From Gemmatimonadota bacterium (GTDB taxonomy: Bacteria > GCA-2686955), in the NCBI GenBank assembly GCA_026991065.1, contig JALXCG010000131.1, positions 1 through 8,047 of the forward strand: a DNA stretch of 8,047 nt, written 5' to 3'. Numbering within the stretch: position 1 is the first letter of the stretch; the number at the start of each line of letters is the position of its first letter. Shown piece after piece: positions 6,484 through 8,047 of this stretch. The notes under the pieces are model-generated. The model saw only the letters and a program-made list of their open reading frames with translations, did no database searches and was not told the DNA's origin. A program made the position numbers and the translations under genes.

Positions 6484-7767
6484 TCAGTCGGCTGCCGACT
6501 CGGATCCACCGATCACTTTGCGGATGAAGGAATCAACGATCTCCTGGCGGTCTTGGACCCAAAGTTGGGACGAAACCTCCTTTGGGAACGCCATTTCGGA
6601 TCCCAGGTCATAGGCGCCTGTATTGGTGTAGCCGTAGATATTCAGGGCACCGATCATATTGCAAACGACCAAACAGAGCATTGCCGCACGATAGAGCTTG
6701 TGCCGAGAGAGGATTCGGGCGACAAGTATGTAGCAAAACGGAATGATGGGCATGAGGGCGCGCAGCCCCGGAGCAAACGCAAGCGGTATCCAGGTAGCAA
6801 CAAGGAACGCCAGGAGTGATCGCTGATTCCTGTAAAGCGACAGAAGGCGGCTTGGATGGAAAAACTCCCATCCAATCCACAGAAGGATCGCTGAATAGAG
6901 CGCAGCGATTGGCAACAGGAACGGCGTTTTGTAGAGTGCGGGGAAGGGCACGAAGACAAGGAGCAGGTTTTCCAGTGCTTTGACGGACCGTGCCGCAACG
7001 GTAAACGCTAGTGTTTCCAGTCCGCCACCGTGTATCGCGCCCAGACCCACTCCTCGAGACTGCATCGCCTGGTACTGAGTGAAGTAGTCAATTGCAATGA
7101 TCGCGAGGGTAGTCAGTAGCAGCACAAGAGAAAGAGCTATTCTTCGCCTGCGCAACGTGTAGATCGCTACTGGAAAGCTGTGGAAAACAAACGGAGACTT
7201 GGCAAGATTGGCCAGGATAGAGAAGATACCGGCACGCCTTGGGTTGTGGAGATTCAACCAAGCAAGAAGGAGAAATGTCGTCAAGATCAAGTCATTGCGC
7301 TGGGCGATCCAGGTTACTGGATACACTAGAGTTGGGTGTAGAAACAGCGCAACGACCGTAAGGGCCGCGTGTTTTGTCCCATTGAGTGCTCTATGTGAAA
7401 GAACGATGCAGATGTTAAAGAATACGAGACCGACCAATCTGTGCAGAAAGGCGCCCGTGCTGACCAAGGAAACCACAGGGTAGGAGATGTGCCACAGCGG
7501 CCTGAAGAAGCTCTTGAGGCTTAGTGCCATGGCCTCGCCGAAATCCAAGCGCAGAAGTGTGAAGTCGTCCGAAGCTTACCCGAAGGTGAGCGAGTATGCA
7601 TAAAACGCATTCAAAATGAAGAGAGCAATCAGGAGGTTCGTGTGCTGGGAGACCGGTCCCTCTCTGAGCAGTTCACCAGTTGGTTGCCAGCTCGGGACTC
7701 GCGAGTAATCGCCCCGCTTCACGGTTGCTGGTGCAGCAAGAGAAGGGCTTAGGGTGGCTTTGGGCAT
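6484..7767 (-). pseudogene. GT-C-type membrane glycosyltransferase interrupted by an in-frame stop
   Basis: Two open segments in the same frame (ending at 7576 and resuming at 7575) together make one polytopic membrane protein of about 426 residues, broken by a single TAA at 7578-7576. Before the stop comes a hydrophobic helix (HTNLLIALFILNAFYAYSL). Directly after it comes ASDDFTLLRL, matching the Asp-Asp first loop of GT-C/PMT-like enzymes. Then come FFRPLWH and the signature HPTLVYPVTWIAQRNDL (7338-7288), which resembles the HP..........W(I)..R.DLL pattern of bacterial PMT/TMTC-like glycosyltransferases that use polyprenyl-phosphate sugars. About ten further hydrophobic stretches follow to the TGA at 6486-6484. 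The downstream half could restart only at TTG 7548 or ATG 7530 and would lack helix 1 and the Asp-Asp loop. The N-terminal start is uncertain: ATG 7767 has only AAGGA 11 nt upstream. ATG 7983 is in frame but would add a Pro/Ala-rich, probably non-coding stretch. GC content is clearly lower than in the operon. Confidence 0.75.
7576..7578 (-). other. In-frame TAA codon splitting the glycosyltransferase
   Basis: The minus-strand codons read CTC ACC TTC GGG TAA GCT TCG GAC GAC TTC. Frame and protein family features continue without a shift on both sides. One base change would restore a sense codon, for example TAT or TAC (Tyr). No recoding signal for TAA is apparent. Confidence 0.8.
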
Positions 7768-8047
7768 GGGGGGCTTCGTCCTTGGCGCTTTCGACGTACC
7801 GGCGGCAAGATCCCTGGTTGGAAACCTGACGACTTCTGGAGCATCGGCAGAAGGAAGGAATCCTGGAGTTGGGAGTCTGCCGGTCCTTTCTGCCTGGCTC
7901 GGCGTCGCCATCCGGATCGACTTTTTTTCACGCACCGCTCCAGGTTTTCCAGGCGCCGGTGCCAAACGCCGCGGAGCAATCATCCGCTCCGGGCAGCGAA
8001 GATCCTGGCCGAAGGGGCGCTTGGCGCGGCACCCGGTTTCGGCTCAA
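7768..8047. other. Stretch without a recognised gene
   Basis: On the minus strand the glycosyltransferase frame stays open from 7767 back to a TGA at 8046-8044, with possible starts at 7911 and 7983 (a GGAG lies 3 nt before the latter). The translation is rich in Pro, Ala, Arg and Lys with no domain signature. It may be an unstructured N-terminal extension or simply upstream DNA. No convincing promoter, repeat or RNA was found here. Confidence 0.4.

Noticed and set aside
1-8047. CRISPR array, tRNA, rRNA or insertion sequence
   Set aside because: No regularly spaced repeats, tRNA-like cloverleaf, rRNA sequence or transposase motif was seen on either strand.

Overview
The window is GC-rich and tightly packed, and almost all of its coding is on the minus strand (read it right to left). 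Third codon positions favour G/C throughout, and several genes are separated by only 1-5 nt. This suits a high-GC bacterium such as a deltaproteobacterial, myxococcal or related lineage with many radical SAM enzymes. The sequence alone does not fix the taxon.

Layout on the minus strand, from the right end. (1) 7767-6484 encodes a polytopic GT-C-type membrane glycosyltransferase. Its frame is broken by one in-frame TAA at 7578-7576, exactly between the first membrane helix and the expected Asp-Asp loop, so it looks like a recent nonsense pseudogene or a sequence error. It is visibly lower in GC than the rest. (2) A 269-nt gap (6215-6483) holds two inverted repeats and a possible promoter. (3) A compact three-gene operon follows: a B12-binding-type radical SAM protein (6214-4718), a 713-residue protein whose 12 NHL-like blades suggest two six-bladed beta-propellers in tandem (4712-2571), and a radical SAM/SPASM protein with a CX3CX2C site and a Cys-rich C-terminus (2569-1514). 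The gaps are 5 nt and 1 nt, and the last junction looks translationally coupled. (4) An independent AAA+ ATPase of the DUF4143 type (1390-140) has its own promoter inside a near-perfect 31-bp palindrome, and the geometry predicts a leaderless mRNA. (5) At the left edge (1-155) the 3' end of a convergent plus-strand gene is visible, possibly frameshifted.

How the genes work together: the three operon genes most likely form one functional unit, with two radical SAM enzymes and a large propeller protein that could act as scaffold or substrate binder. All three carry basic, hydrophobic or amphipathic terminal segments, so work at the membrane surface on a lipid or cell-envelope glycan is a reasonable but unproven idea; the neighbouring glycosyltransferase remnant fits it. 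No RiPP precursor peptide was recognised. The ATPase looks like a separate cassette: a 19-bp exact direct repeat lies on either side of it (163-181 and 1483-1501), as if it had been inserted between two convergent genes.
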